Program-made: the position numbers and the translations under genes
The notes under the pieces: generated by a model
Databases searched by the model: none
What the model was told of the DNA's origin: nothing
What the model saw: only the letters and a program-made list of their open reading frames with translations
Assembly: GCA_035556735.1 (NCBI GenBank)
Contig: DATMFF010000002.1
Coordinates: 558,001 to 622,000, forward strand
Origin: CANJBX01 sp035556735
GTDB lineage: Bacteria; Pseudomonadota; Alphaproteobacteria; Rhizobiales; Xanthobacteraceae
Reading direction: 5' to 3'
DNA: 64,000 bases
Shown here: one piece after another, positions 1 to 8,786 of the stretch
Numbering within the stretch: the first letter of the stretch is position 1
How the letters are laid out: each line of letters begins with the position of its first letter

Positions 1-3
1 GGC

Positions 4-2037
4 TCAACTCTTACCGAGCTTGGCCAGCGCCGCCTCCGCCACCCGATCAGGCGTAATGCCGAAGTGCCGGAACAGTTCCTTCGCGGGCGCGCTCGCCCCG
101 AAGCTGCTCATGCCGACAAAGAGCCCGTCCGAGCCGATGATCGCGTCCCATCCCTGCCGGATGGCGGCTTCGATGCCGACCTTCACCGGCGCATCGCCGA
201 CGATCGCGCGGCGGCGGTCGTCGGGCAGGGCGAGCAGCAGCTCGAAGCAGGGCACCGAGACGACGCGCGCGGCGATGCCGCGCTGCGCGAGCAGCTTCTG
301 TGCTTCCACCGCGACGAGCACTTCCGAGCCGCTCGCGAACAGCGAGACCTGCGCCTTGCCGTTGGCGGGGACGAGCTCATAAGCGCCGTCGGCGCATCGG
401 TTCGTCGCATCGATGTCCTTGCGTAGCTGCGGCAGGTTCTGGCGCGTGAGCGCGAGCACGCTCGGCGTCTCGCGCGTCTCGAGCGCAAGCTGCCAGCATT
501 CGATGGTCTCGACCGTGTCGCACGGACGGAACACGTGCAGGTTCGGGATCGCGCGCAGCGAGGCAAGGTGCTCGACCGGTTGATGCGTCGGGCCGTCCTC
601 GCCGAGGCCGATCGAGTCGTGGGTCATCACGTGGATGACACGCTCGCCCATCAGCGCCGCCAGGCGGATCGACGGGCGGCAGTAATCGGAGAACACCAGG
701 AACGTGCCGGAGTAAGGGATGACGCCGCCGTGCAACGCCATGCCGTTCATGGCGGCGGCCATGCCGTGCTCGCGCACGCCGTAGTGGATGAAGCGGCCGG
801 CGTAGTCCTTCGACGACAGGATCGTCATGCCCTTCGGCCGCGTATTGTTGGAGCCGGTGAGGTCGGCCGAGCCGCCGATCATCTCGGGGATCGCCGGCAC
901 CAGCGTCTCCAGCGCGAACTCGGAGGCGGAGCGCGTGGCGATTTCCTTCGGCGCGGCGGCGAGCTTGTCCTTGACCGTCTTGACTGCCGCCGCGAGCTTG
1001 TCGGCGGCGATGTCGCCGCGCATGCGCCGCTCGAACTCGGCGCGCGTGTCGGCGGGCAGGCCGGCGACGCGCCTGAGCCAGTCCTGGTGCGCCGCTTGCG
1101 AGCGTCGTCCCGCCGCCAGCCAGCTTTCGCGCACCTCGGCGGGCACTTCGAAGGGGGCATAAGACCAGCCGAGCGTCTCGCGTGCGCCCTTGATCTCGTC
1201 GGCGCCGAGCGGCGAGCCGTGGCTCTTCTCGCTGCCGGCCTTGGTCGGCGCGCCGAAGCCGATCTGCGTACGGCAGGCGATGAGCGTCGGACGATCGGCG
1301 CTTTGGGCCTGCGCGAGCGCTTCGGCGATCGCGTCCGGGTCGTGACCGTCGACCCGCGTCGCGGCCCAGCCGGCGGCCTCGAAACGCTTGAGCTGATCGA
1401 CGGAATCGGCGAGCGAGAGCGGGCCGTCGATCGAGATGCCGTTGTCGTCGAACAGCACGATCAGCTTGCGCAGCTTGAGGTGGCCTGCGAGCGCGATCGC
1501 CTCCTGCGAGATGCCCTCCATGAGGTCGCCGTCGGAGGCGAGCACATAGGTGCGGTGATCGACGGCCTCGCTGCCGAACACGGCGGCGAGGTGCGCCTCC
1601 GCGATCGCCATGCCGACGGCATTGGCGAGACCCTGTCCGAGCGGACCGGTGGTGGTTTCGACGCCGGGCGTGTGGAAGTTCTCGGGATGTCCGGGCGTCT
1701 TCGAGCCGAACTGGCGGAAGCGCTTGAGCTCGTCGAGCGTGACCGCCTGGTAGCCGGTGAGGTGGAGCAGCGCATAGATCAGCATCGAGCCATGGCCGGC
1801 GGACAGCACGAAGCGGTCGCGGTCCGGCCAGCGCGGATCGGCGGGATCGAATTTCAGGAAGCGCGAGAACAGCACCGTGGCGATGTCCGCCGCGCCCATC
1901 GGCAGGCCTGGATGGCCCGATTTCGCCTGTTCGACCGCATCCATGGCAAGCGCGCGGATGGCGTTCGCCATCCGGTGGTGTTCCAAGCGCATGACATGAG
2001 CGGGTGTGGATACCGCAGCAGTTGCTTGGCTCTTCAC
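4..2037 (-). CDS. tkt: Transketolase
   Basis: Transketolase of the non-oxidative pentose phosphate / Calvin pathway, transferring two-carbon ketol units with thiamine diphosphate in the cytoplasm. The 677-aa length is normal for the family. Visible motifs are KSGHPGLPMG near residue 39, GHGSML near 81, the ThDP/Mg motif ASDGDLMEG...N near 167-200, and the REHGMAAAMNG motif carrying the catalytic Glu near 420, followed by the C-terminal domain. The stop codon lies four bases from the window edge, so the gene is complete. It is divergent from the coiled-coil/zapA group; in Hyphomicrobiales tkt usually sits next to zapA, upstream of gap and pgk, which would lie outside the window. Confidence 0.97.
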   Translation of the reverse strand: MKSQATAAVSTPAHVMRLEHHRMANAIRALAMDAVEQAKSGHPGLPMGAADIATVLFSRFLKFDPADPRWPDRDRFVLSAGHGSMLIYALLHLTGYQAVTLDELKRFRQFGSKTPGHPENFHTPGVETTTGPLGQGLANAVGMAIAEAHLAAVFGSEAVDHRTYVLASDGDLMEGISQEAIALAGHLKLRKLIVLFDDNGISIDGPLSLADSVDQLKRFEAAGWAATRVDGHDPDAIAEALAQAQSADRPTLIACRTQIGFGAPTKAGSEKSHGSPLGADEIKGARETLGWSYAPFEVPAEVRESWLAAGRRSQAAHQDWLRRVAGLPADTRAEFERRMRGDIAADKLAAAVKTVKDKLAAAPKEIATRSASEFALETLVPAIPEMIGGSADLTGSNNTRPKGMTILSSKDYAGRFIHYGVREHGMAAAMNGMALHGGVIPYSGTFLVFSDYCRPSIRLAALMGERVIHVMTHDSIGLGEDGPTHQPVEHLASLRAIPNLHVFRPCDTVETIECWQLALETRETPSVLALTRQNLPQLRKDIDATNRCADGAYELVPANGKAQVSLFASGSEVLVAVEAQKLLAQRGIAARVVSVPCFELLLALPDDRRRAIVGDAPVKVGIEAAIRQGWDAIIGSDGLFVGMSSFGASAPAKELFRHFGITPDRVAEAALAKLGKS

Positions 2038-2272
2038 GCGCGTTGTCCTGGTTGATCGCGGGCAGCGATAGCACGTAAGGCGGTCGAGTCAACGAAACCG
2101 CCCCATGCGGCCGGCGCCGTCCACACGGGTGCAGGATGCCGTGGACAAGGGTCCGCGCCGCCGTTGACGGGACGCTCGCTCGCCACGTAAGGTTCTTTTC
2201 CTAACTCCTTATGCATTCAGCCGATTTGCCGTCACAAAGCCGCAGTCGGCCCGCAATGTCCGGGTGGAGTTG

Positions 2273-2554
2273 ATGACCGACCACACTGCCATCGAGTCGG
2301 CGACTCGGCGCCTGCAGGCTGCGCTGGACGCGCTCGAGTCGGCGGCCGAGCGACGAATGGAGGCGGGCGCACGCACGGCTGCGCTCGCCGACCAGATGCA
2401 TGCGCTCGATGCCGACCGCGCGCGGCTCGCCTCCGATCTCGATCATGCCGTTGCGCGCGCGCGCGAGCTCGAGCGCACCAACCGCGAGGTGGCCGAGCGC
2501 ATCGACATCGCGATGAACGCCGTCCGCGGCGTGATCGAGGCGCAGGAGGACTAG
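2273..2554 (+). CDS. Small coiled-coil protein (DUF4164-like)
   Basis: A 93-aa acidic, Ala/Arg/Glu-rich protein predicted to be one long coiled coil, with heptad-like spacing across residues 5-80 and no membrane segment. It resembles the short DUF4164-type proteins found directly upstream of zapA in Hyphomicrobiales. The ATG at 2273 is chosen; an in-frame GTG at 2264 would add three residues. Its position 162 bp before zapA on the same strand suggests a cell-division or envelope role, but that rests on neighbourhood only. Function unknown. Confidence 0.75.
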   Translation: MTDHTAIESATRRLQAALDALESAAERRMEAGARTAALADQMHALDADRARLASDLDHAVARARELERTNREVAERIDIAMNAVRGVIEAQED

Positions 2555-2716
2555 CGCATGATCTTGAGACGAAGACGCTGGCTTCCGCTCTGGCGCATGC
2601 GGCGCATGTGACGCTCCCGCCGCGCGGGACGATCATCCGGCAGGGCCCCTTGCTTGCCGAAGTTGCTGTCGGGGCGCTGGGACGAAACGAAACTTCGGAG
2701 GGCGGATCGGACAATC

Positions 2717-3106
2717 GTGGCGCAGCTCAACGTCACCATCAACGGGCGGCAGTTCCGGATGGCCTGCGAGGATGGCCAGGAGGAGCACCTGGTGCGGCTC
2801 GCCAGGGACTTCAACGACCGCATCAATACCATCCGCGCGCAGTTCGGCGAAGTTGGCGACATGCGCCTGACGATCATGGCGGCGCTCACCATGGGCGACG
2901 AGCTGTCGGACGCGTTCGCCAAGATCAAGCGCCTCGAGGAGGAGATCGCGGCTCTGCAGGACGCCCGCCTCGTGGCCGCGGACCGGGCGCAGGCGACGGA
3001 GGCCGCCATCGTCAAGGCGTTCGGCGCCGCGGCCGAGCGGATCGAGAAGGTCGCCAAGGCCTTGAACCAGCCGCAGGGCGGCGGCGCAGCCAACGGCGTC
3101 TCGTGA
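2717..3106 (+). CDS. zapA: Cell division protein ZapA
   Basis: ZapA binds FtsZ and promotes Z-ring bundling. The protein is 129 aa from the GTG at 2717 (VAQLNVTINGRQF...), which matches the usual ZapA N-terminus; a TTG at 2654 would add 21 residues unlike the family. The N-terminal globular part (1-60) contains the ZapA pattern NVTINGRQFRM...DGQEEHL and the segment RLTIMAALTMGDEL, followed by a coiled coil (about 65-115). It is followed by 6S RNA and 5-FTHF cyclo-ligase, the conserved zapA-ssrS-fau arrangement of proteobacteria. Confidence 0.93.
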   Translation: MAQLNVTINGRQFRMACEDGQEEHLVRLARDFNDRINTIRAQFGEVGDMRLTIMAALTMGDELSDAFAKIKRLEEEIAALQDARLVAADRAQATEAAIVKAFGAAAERIEKVAKALNQPQGGGAANGVS

Positions 3107-3191
3107 GACGTACGCAGCGATAGCCGCAACGCCTCCAGCGGCAAGCGCGCCCGCGCCCTGACTGGCGGGATGCGCGCGGACGCACTACATT

Positions 3192-3356
3192 GCCGGAGCG
3201 GGGCTGCGAGGTGCGTTAGGAGGCAATTTCCCGGGGCCTTATCGATCTCACAGGGAGCTGTCCCTGACCGGGCTCCTGGGCCCGGACATATGGCGCCCAC
3301 CTACTTTGGTAGGGGACCTGGGATCGGCTCCTCCGACGGCCGCTGTGGCTCCGCGC
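3192..3356 (+). ncRNA. ssrS: 6S RNA
   Basis: Called from conserved position between zapA and 5-FTHF cyclo-ligase and from fold. The ends pair (CCGGAGCG near 3193 with the GGCTCCG near 3347-3353), GC-rich helices interrupted by bulges follow inward, and the middle is largely unpaired, giving the long rod with central bubble that mimics an open promoter and sequesters sigma70 RNA polymerase. About 165 nt is typical for alphaproteobacteria. A T-rich run (CTTCTTTATTTTTC, 3357-3369) follows the closing stem. Exact ends are estimates, and I could not find a convincing promoter. Confidence 0.8.
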
Positions 3357-3393
3357 TTCTTTATTTTTCGGCGCGGGCATGCATGAGTGCCTT

Positions 3394-3999
3394 ATGCCCA
3401 AGCTTGATATTGCCGCCGTTTCCGATCCCGTCGCTGCCGCCAAGGCCAAGCTGCGCCAGACCATGCTGGCGGGGCGCGAGGCGCTGCCGGTCGCCGAGCG
3501 CGTCGCCGCCGCCGAGACGCTCGCCGCGCGCGGCCTGCCGATTCCGGTTCCGCCCGGGGCCGTCGTCTCCGGATATTCGCCGCTCAAGTCCGAGATCAGC
3601 CCCGTCCCGCTGATGCGCCGCCTCGCGGACGCCGGCGCCAAGCTCGCGCTCCCGGTGGTGCAGGGGCGCAGCCATCCGCTGATCATGCGGGCGTGGGCGT
3701 TCGGAGAGCCGCTCGGGTCGGGCGTGTGGGGCATTCGCGAGCCAAAGCCGGAAGCCCCCGAGGTCTTTCCCGACATTCTCATCGTCCCGCTGCTGGCCTT
3801 CGACCGCAGGGGCGAGCGGCTCGGCTACGGCGCGGGCCACTACGACCGCACGATCGCGCGCCTGCGCACCATGAAGCCGATCGTCACCATCGGCGTCGCC
3901 TTCGCCGCGCAGGAGGTTCCCGACCTGCCGAGCACGTCGCTCGACGAGCGGCTGGACTTCGTGCTCACCGAGCGCGACGTCATCGACCTGCGGGCGTGA
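3394..3999 (+). CDS. fau: 5-formyltetrahydrofolate cyclo-ligase
   Basis: Converts 5-formyl-THF to 5,10-methenyl-THF with ATP, salvaging folate and protecting against 5-formyl-THF accumulation. About 201 aa from the ATG at 3394 (MPKLDIAAVSDP); an upstream ATG at 3379 would add five residues. The signature LLAFDRRGERLGYGAGHYDRTIARL (about residues 133-157), containing the phosphate/substrate loop, is intact, as is an N-terminal KAKLRQTML basic helix. The downstream YmdB gene starts 5 bp after its stop, so the two are probably cotranscribed. Confidence 0.93.
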   Translation: MPKLDIAAVSDPVAAAKAKLRQTMLAGREALPVAERVAAAETLAARGLPIPVPPGAVVSGYSPLKSEISPVPLMRRLADAGAKLALPVVQGRSHPLIMRAWAFGEPLGSGVWGIREPKPEAPEVFPDILIVPLLAFDRRGERLGYGAGHYDRTIARLRTMKPIVTIGVAFAAQEVPDLPSTSLDERLDFVLTERDVIDLRA

Positions 4000-4003
4000 C
4001 GGC

Positions 4004-4825
4004 GTGCGGCTCCTGTTCATCGGCGACGTCGTGGGACGCAGCGGCCGGGCCGCGGTCTATGAGCGCCTGCCGGGCCTCGTGCGCGACTGGAAGCTCGACC
4101 TCGTGGTCGTCAACGGCGAGAACGCCGCCGGCGGCTTCGGCATCACCGAGGCCATCTACAACGAGTTGCTCGACGCCGGGGCCGATGCGGTGACGCTCGG
4201 CAATCACGCCTGGGACCAGAAGGAGGCGCTGGTCTTCATCGAGCGTGCGCCGCGCCTCGTGCGCCCGCTCAACTATCCGGCCGGCACGCCCGGCCGCGGC
4301 GCGACGCTGATCGAGGCCAAGAACGGCGCCCGCGTGCTGGTGGTCAATGCCATGGGGCGCATCTTCATGGATCCGCTCGACGATCCGTTCGCCGCCGTCG
4401 AGCGCGAGCTGGGCGCCTGTCCGCTCAAGCACGAATGCGACGCCATCATCGTCGACATGCATGCCGAGACGACCAGCGAGAAACAGGCCATGGGCCATTT
4501 CTGCGACGGCCGCGCCAGTCTCGTCGTCGGCACGCACACCCACGCGCCCACCGCCGATCACCAGATCCTGCCGCGCGGCACCGCCTTCATCTCCGACGCG
4601 GGCATGACCGGCGACTACGACTCGGTCATCGGCATGTCGAAGGACGAGCCGCTCGGCCGTTTCCTGCGCCGCATCGCATCCAGCCGGTTCGAGGCCGCCA
4701 ATGGTCCCGGCACCCTGTGCGGGCTCGCCGTCGAGACCGACGATGCGACCGGCCTCGCGCAGCGCGTCTCGCCGGTGCGGCTGGGCCCGCGGCTCGAGGA
4801 AGCGCGTCCGGTCTTCTGGGACTGA
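4004..4825 (+). CDS. YmdB-family metallophosphoesterase
   Basis: A 273-aa calcineurin-like phosphoesterase of the TIGR00282/YmdB family; characterised members hydrolyse 2',3'-cyclic nucleotides and influence biofilm and motility. Di-metal ligands are all visible: GDVVG near 7, NGENAAGG near 38, GNHAWD near 66, DMHAET near 149 and GTHTHAPTAD near 173. The GTG start at 4004 lies 5 bp after the cyclo-ligase stop. In alphaproteobacteria this gene commonly follows the cyclo-ligase gene. Substrate in this organism is unknown. Confidence 0.9.
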   Translation: MRLLFIGDVVGRSGRAAVYERLPGLVRDWKLDLVVVNGENAAGGFGITEAIYNELLDAGADAVTLGNHAWDQKEALVFIERAPRLVRPLNYPAGTPGRGATLIEAKNGARVLVVNAMGRIFMDPLDDPFAAVERELGACPLKHECDAIIVDMHAETTSEKQAMGHFCDGRASLVVGTHTHAPTADHQILPRGTAFISDAGMTGDYDSVIGMSKDEPLGRFLRRIASSRFEAANGPGTLCGLAVETDDATGLAQRVSPVRLGPRLEEARPVFWD

Positions 4826-4939
4826 GGGTTATCGCGACTGTTCTCGCGGCGCGCGAGATCACCCGAATGTGACGAGACGTTGCGCCGCGCCGGCGGGAAG
4901 ACTATTGCCTCGCACGCACGCGCTTTCGGGGGACATCTC

Positions 4940-5926
4940 ATGCCGCAGTCATTGCCATTGTCGCGCCGCCGTCTGCTCGCCGGGATTTCGGCCGCCGGGC
5001 TCGCCGGCCTTGCGCCGCTGCCGCGCGCGCAGGCCAAGGCGCCGATGCTGAACGTGCAGGCGCCCGCCTACTACCGCTTCAAGGTCGGTGCCTTCGAGGC
5101 CACCGTCATCTCCGACGGTCCGCTGGCGATGGGCGAGCCCAAGCCGGAGCTGTTCGCCGGCGTGACGAAGGACGCGATCACCCACGCGCTCGCGGAGAAC
5201 TTCCTCCCCGCCGACAACCTCTCGCTCGAGCAGAATGCATTGGTCGTGAACACCGGCGATCGCCTGGTGCTGATCGACACCGGCACCGGCTCCGCCAAGA
5301 TGTTCGGCGACAGGTCCGGACGCCTGCTGACCAACCTGCGCGCCGCCGGCTTCGACCCGGCCGACATCGATTCAATCGTGCTCTCGCATGCGCATCCCGA
5401 TCATTGCTGGGGACTGGTCGGCGCCAACGGCGCGCGCAACTTCCCCAACGCGCAGATTCATATCGCGCAGGCCGACCTCGACTTCTGGACCGACGAGGCC
5501 AAGCGCTCCGCGCCGTTCATCGGCCAATTGATCGATCCGACGCGCGCGGCGCTGCTGCCGTATCGCGACCGTGTCGTGTTCGTGAAGGACGGGCAGGAGG
5601 TGGTGCCCGGCATCCAGGCGCTGTCGGCGCCGGGACACACGGTCGGGCACACGATCTTCATGATCTCGTCGCAGGGCCAGACGCTGTGCAACGTCGCCGA
5701 CCTCGCGCATCATCACGTGCTGGTGCTGGAGAACCCGAAGGTCGAGTTCGGCTTCGACACCGACCCCAAGCAGGGTGCGGCGACGCGCATCCGCATGTTC
5801 GACATGCTGGCGGCGCAGCGCATCGCGCTCATCGCCTATCATTTCCCCTGGCCGGGGATCGGCCACGTGGTCAGCCACGGCGGCGGCTATCGCTTCATCG
5901 CGGCGCCGCTGCAGATGGTGCTCTGA
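4940..5926 (+). CDS. Exported MBL-fold metallo-hydrolase
   Basis: A 328-aa metallo-beta-lactamase-fold hydrolase with a Tat-type signal peptide: SRRRLLAGISAAGLAGLAPL at residues 9-28, followed by a probable cleavage site after AQA. The ATG at 4940 is preferred because it places the twin arginine near the N-terminus. The dinuclear zinc motif HAHPDH is near 151-156, further His ligands occur in SAPGHTVGHT and YHFPWPGIGH. Glyoxalase II, lactonase and sulfatase relatives share this layout, so the periplasmic substrate cannot be named. It stands alone between the folate genes and an alpha/beta hydrolase. Confidence 0.85.
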   Translation: MPQSLPLSRRRLLAGISAAGLAGLAPLPRAQAKAPMLNVQAPAYYRFKVGAFEATVISDGPLAMGEPKPELFAGVTKDAITHALAENFLPADNLSLEQNALVVNTGDRLVLIDTGTGSAKMFGDRSGRLLTNLRAAGFDPADIDSIVLSHAHPDHCWGLVGANGARNFPNAQIHIAQADLDFWTDEAKRSAPFIGQLIDPTRAALLPYRDRVVFVKDGQEVVPGIQALSAPGHTVGHTIFMISSQGQTLCNVADLAHHHVLVLENPKVEFGFDTDPKQGAATRIRMFDMLAAQRIALIAYHFPWPGIGHVVSHGGGYRFIAAPLQMVL

Positions 5927-5955
5927 CCGCGTCGGCGCCCGCCGCGGCCATGCGC

Positions 5956-6019
5956 CGGCGGGGTTGACCCCGCCGCATCCTCCAGAAAAGATTTCTCGTC
6001 CGCTGGAGCGGACGAGAAA
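5956..6019 (+). terminator. Two adjacent hairpins between the MBL and alpha/beta-hydrolase genes
   Basis: Two perfect inverted repeats in tandem. The first has 9-bp arms at 5956-5964 and 5967-5975 (CGGCGGGGT / ACCCCGCCG). The second has 12-bp arms TTTCTCGTCCGC (5992-6003) and GCGGACGAGAAA (6008-6019) around a TGGA loop, ending 21 nt before the next start codon. Neither is followed by a clean U-run on the + strand, so termination is only one reading; the second could instead affect translation of the hydrolase gene. Confidence 0.45.
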
Positions 6020-6040
6020 AAGACGTCGGGGGAATGTGAC

Positions 6041-6796
6041 ATGGCACTGGGCTATCAGAAATTCGGCGACGGTCCGCACAAGGTGATGGCGCTGCACGGC
6101 TGGTTCGGCGATCACACCGCCTACGGCCCGATGCGCCACGCGCTCAGCGCCGACGAATTCACCTATGTCTTTCCGGCCTATCGCGGCTACGGCCTGTCGC
6201 GGCATCTCTCGGGCAGCTACACCAACAAGGAGATTGCGGCCGACGTCATCGCGCTCGCCGACGATCTCAAGTGGGATACGTTCAGCCTCGTCGGTCACTC
6301 CATGGGCGGCAAGGCGATCCAGCGTGTGCTGGTCGATGCGCCGCAGCGGGTGCGCAAGCTGGTCGGCGTCGCGCCCGTGCCGGCGGCGGCGACCCCGTTC
6401 GACGAGGCGGGCTGGGGACTGTTCGACGGCGCCGCCGCCAACGTCGAGAACCGTAAGATCATCATCGGCTTCTCCACCGGCAACCGCCTGACGGACACAT
6501 GGCTCGCCTACATGGCCAGCTATTCGGCGCAGACCGCCGCGCCGGAGGCCTTCGCGGCCTATCTGCGGGCCTGGGCGAAGGAGGACTTCTCCGCCGAGGT
6601 GCAGGGGCGGGACGTTCCGGTCAAGGTGATCGTCGGCGAGCACGACCTCGCCATCAGCGCCGACGTGATGCGCGGCACCTTCCTCGCGTGGTACCCGAAG
6701 GCCGAGCTCGAGGTGATGCCGAACGCCGGCCACTATCCGATGGACGAAACGCCCGTCGCGCTCGCGACCTCGATCGAGGCGTTCCTGCGCAAGTAG
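6041..6796 (+). CDS. Alpha/beta hydrolase
   Basis: A 251-aa single-domain alpha/beta hydrolase. The oxyanion motif HGWFGDH is near 21, the nucleophile elbow GHSMGG near 84-89, the acid in VGEHDLAI near 207, and the catalytic His in NAGHYPMDETP near 229. No signal peptide. Family members are esterases, lactonases, haloalkane dehalogenases or C-C hydrolases, and the sequence does not decide between them. It ends 15 bp before the end of the convergent amino-acid binding-protein gene. Confidence 0.85.
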   Translation: MALGYQKFGDGPHKVMALHGWFGDHTAYGPMRHALSADEFTYVFPAYRGYGLSRHLSGSYTNKEIAADVIALADDLKWDTFSLVGHSMGGKAIQRVLVDAPQRVRKLVGVAPVPAAATPFDEAGWGLFDGAAANVENRKIIIGFSTGNRLTDTWLAYMASYSAQTAAPEAFAAYLRAWAKEDFSAEVQGRDVPVKVIVGEHDLAISADVMRGTFLAWYPKAELEVMPNAGHYPMDETPVALATSIEAFLRK

Positions 6797-6811
6797 GTTT
6801 GGCGCCCCGCG

Positions 6812-7864
6812 TCAGCGGATCGGCGGCGGATACTGGATGCCGCCGTTGGTCCACAATTGATTGAGGCCGCGCGGGATCGCGAGCTTGGAATTGACTCCGA
6901 CGTTGCGATCGTAGACCTCGCCGTAGTTGCCGACGTGGCGGATGATGCGCGCCGCCCAGTCGTTGGTGAGGCCGAGCTCCTCGCCGTAGGTGCCCTCGGT
7001 GCCGACGAAGCGCATCACCTCCGGTTTGCGCGATTTCAGCGCGTCGTCGATGTTCTGCGAGGTGATGCCAAGCTCCTCCGCGTTGAGCATCGCATACACA
7101 GTCCACTTCACCAGTAGCAGCCAATCGTCGTCCTTCTGGCGCACCGCCGGGGCGAGCGGTTCCTTCGAGATCACGTCCGGCAGGATGACGTGGTCGTCCG
7201 GCTTGGGCAGCTTGAGGCGCTGGGCGTAGAGGCGCGAGATGTCGCCCGTGAAAACCTCGCACTGCCCCTGCTCGTAGGCCTTGAGCACGTCGTCCGCTTT
7301 GGTGAACTTGACCTCCTGGTAGGTCATGTTGTTGGCGCGGAAGTAGTCGGCGAGGTTGAGCTGCGAGGTGGTGGCGTCCTGCACGCACACTCTGCTGCCG
7401 CCAAGCTCGAGCGCGGTGTCGATATTGCGCGCGCGCGGCAGCATGAATCCCTGCCCGTCGTAGTACGATACGGCGGCGAAATGCAGCGCGTAATCCGTCT
7501 CGCGCGACATGCTCCAGGTCGAGTTGCGGAACAGCACGTCGACCTTGCGGCGCTGTAGCTCGCGGAAGCGCTCGTTCGCCTCGAGCGGGACGAACCTGAC
7601 CTTGTTCGGATCATTGAAGATCGCCGCCGACAGCGCGCGGCAGAAGTCGACATCGAACCCGGTCCATTCGCCCTTCTCGTTACGGCTCGAGAAGCCGGGC
7701 AGGTCGGTGTTGACGCCGCACAGCACGGCGTCGCGCCGCATCGTGCGCTTGAGCGTCTTGGTGTCGTAGCGCTCGTAGGTGACGGCGGCGGCGGCGACGG
7801 CCAGTGCGATCACGACGCCAATGGCAAGCCCGGAGCGGAACGTCCGTGGGATGAATTTGAACAT
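6812..7864 (-). CDS. General amino-acid ABC transporter substrate-binding protein (AapJ/BztA type)
   Basis: A 350-aa periplasmic binding protein of the polar amino-acid family (SBP_bac_3). The ATG at 7864 gives an N-terminus FKFIPRTFRSGLAIGVVIALAVAA that looks like a signal anchor. The mature part shows the AapJ-like stretches VLCGVNTDLPGFS near 45, GEWTGFDVDFCRALSAAIF near 65, and EPLAPAVRQKDDDW...WTVYAMLNAEELGI near 245. No permease or ATPase gene is adjacent, so it either serves a transporter encoded elsewhere or is a sensor. It starts 22 bp after the L,D-transpeptidase stop and is probably cotranscribed with it. Confidence 0.85.
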   Translation of the reverse strand: MFKFIPRTFRSGLAIGVVIALAVAAAAVTYERYDTKTLKRTMRRDAVLCGVNTDLPGFSSRNEKGEWTGFDVDFCRALSAAIFNDPNKVRFVPLEANERFRELQRRKVDVLFRNSTWSMSRETDYALHFAAVSYYDGQGFMLPRARNIDTALELGGSRVCVQDATTSQLNLADYFRANNMTYQEVKFTKADDVLKAYEQGQCEVFTGDISRLYAQRLKLPKPDDHVILPDVISKEPLAPAVRQKDDDWLLLVKWTVYAMLNAEELGITSQNIDDALKSRKPEVMRFVGTEGTYGEELGLTNDWAARIIRHVGNYGEVYDRNVGVNSKLAIPRGLNQLWTNGGIQYPPPIR

Positions 7865-7886
7865 GGCCCCCTCGCTGGGTCTGCGC

Positions 7887-8507
7887 TTAGAGTTGCGGGC
7901 GCTGATGGACGACGACCTTGGTCCCCACGGGGATGCGGTCATAGAGGTCGATCACATCCGGATTGACCAGACGGAAGCAGCCGGACGACACGGCGCTGCC
8001 GATCGTGTGCGGCTGGTTGGTGCCGTGGATGCGATAGACGGTGTTGCCGAGATAGAGCGCCCGCGCGCCGAGCGGATTTCCCGGGCCGCCGGCCATCCAG
8101 CGCGGCAGGTAGGGCTGGCGCTCGATCATCTCGGGCGGTGGCGTCCAGTCCGGCCATTCCTGCTTGCGCGTGATGCGCAGCAGGCCTTGCCATTGGAAGC
8201 CCTCGCGCCCGACGCCGATGCCGTAGCGCAGGGCGCGGTTGTTCGGCTGCACGACGTAGAGATATCGGTTGGGCGTGTCCACGACGATCGTGCCCGGCGG
8301 CTCGGTGGTGCGATAGAACACGCTGGTGCGCCGGAACTGGGCCGGCAAGTTTTCCTCTTCCTCGCTCGGCACGTATCCGGGCTGCTCGTCCGTCTGCACC
8401 TCGTTGGCGGGATACAGCGTCGTCGGCGGACGAGGTTGCGCGTGTGCTGCGCCGCCACATGCAAGGAGAACTGCCAGCAGGCAGGGAAGCAACGTCAGGT
8501 TTCGCAT
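7887..8507 (-). CDS. L,D-transpeptidase (YkuD domain)
   Basis: A 206-aa exported L,D-transpeptidase that would make 3-3 peptidoglycan cross-links or attach lipoproteins or porins. A cleavable signal (RNLTLLPCLLAVLLACGGAAHA) starts at the ATG at 8507. The YkuD catalytic motif is present as IHGTNQPHTIGSAVSSGCFRL near 155-175, with His and catalytic Cys intact. The DTPNRYLYVV...YGIGVGREGF stretch near 88-120 is also family-typical. It precedes the orphan amino-acid binding protein on the same strand. Confidence 0.92.
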   Translation of the reverse strand: MRNLTLLPCLLAVLLACGGAAHAQPRPPTTLYPANEVQTDEQPGYVPSEEEENLPAQFRRTSVFYRTTEPPGTIVVDTPNRYLYVVQPNNRALRYGIGVGREGFQWQGLLRITRKQEWPDWTPPPEMIERQPYLPRWMAGGPGNPLGARALYLGNTVYRIHGTNQPHTIGSAVSSGCFRLVNPDVIDLYDRIPVGTKVVVHQRPQL

Positions 8508-8707
8508 TGTTTGGATGATCCCCTGAAGCCCCGGTGCCGGGAATCGTCTTAGCACAAAGGCGGGCACGCGCCAGCAGGGAGCGCCGGCGGCCCCATCGCG
8601 CGATCGAATTAACGATCCGGGCAGGACCTCCTGCGCGAAATGGTCGCGGAACGGCCGGATCGGCGCTTTCGCGAGGTCCGGCAGATGTCGCGCAACCATC
8701 GGCCTAT

Positions 8708-8736
8708 TTGACGTGACGCGCGGCGGCAATTACGGT
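8708..8736 (+). promoter_or_regulatory. Candidate promoter of the liv operon
   Basis: TTGACG at 8708-8713 and TACGGT at 8731-8736 are separated by 17 bp and lie about 50 bp upstream of the binding-protein start. The -35 is good; the -10 matches consensus at only three of six positions, so this is tentative. An AAGGGAGGAG Shine-Dalgarno follows at 8771-8780. Confidence 0.35.
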
Positions 8737-8786
8737 CCCGGCCAAACCGAGCCTGCCAGTCATCCTTTTCAAGGGAGGAGTAACAA

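Noticed and set aside
3158..3190. Promoter for 6S RNA (CTGACT ... CTACAT)
   Set aside because: Spacing of about 21 bp is too long for a sigma70 promoter.
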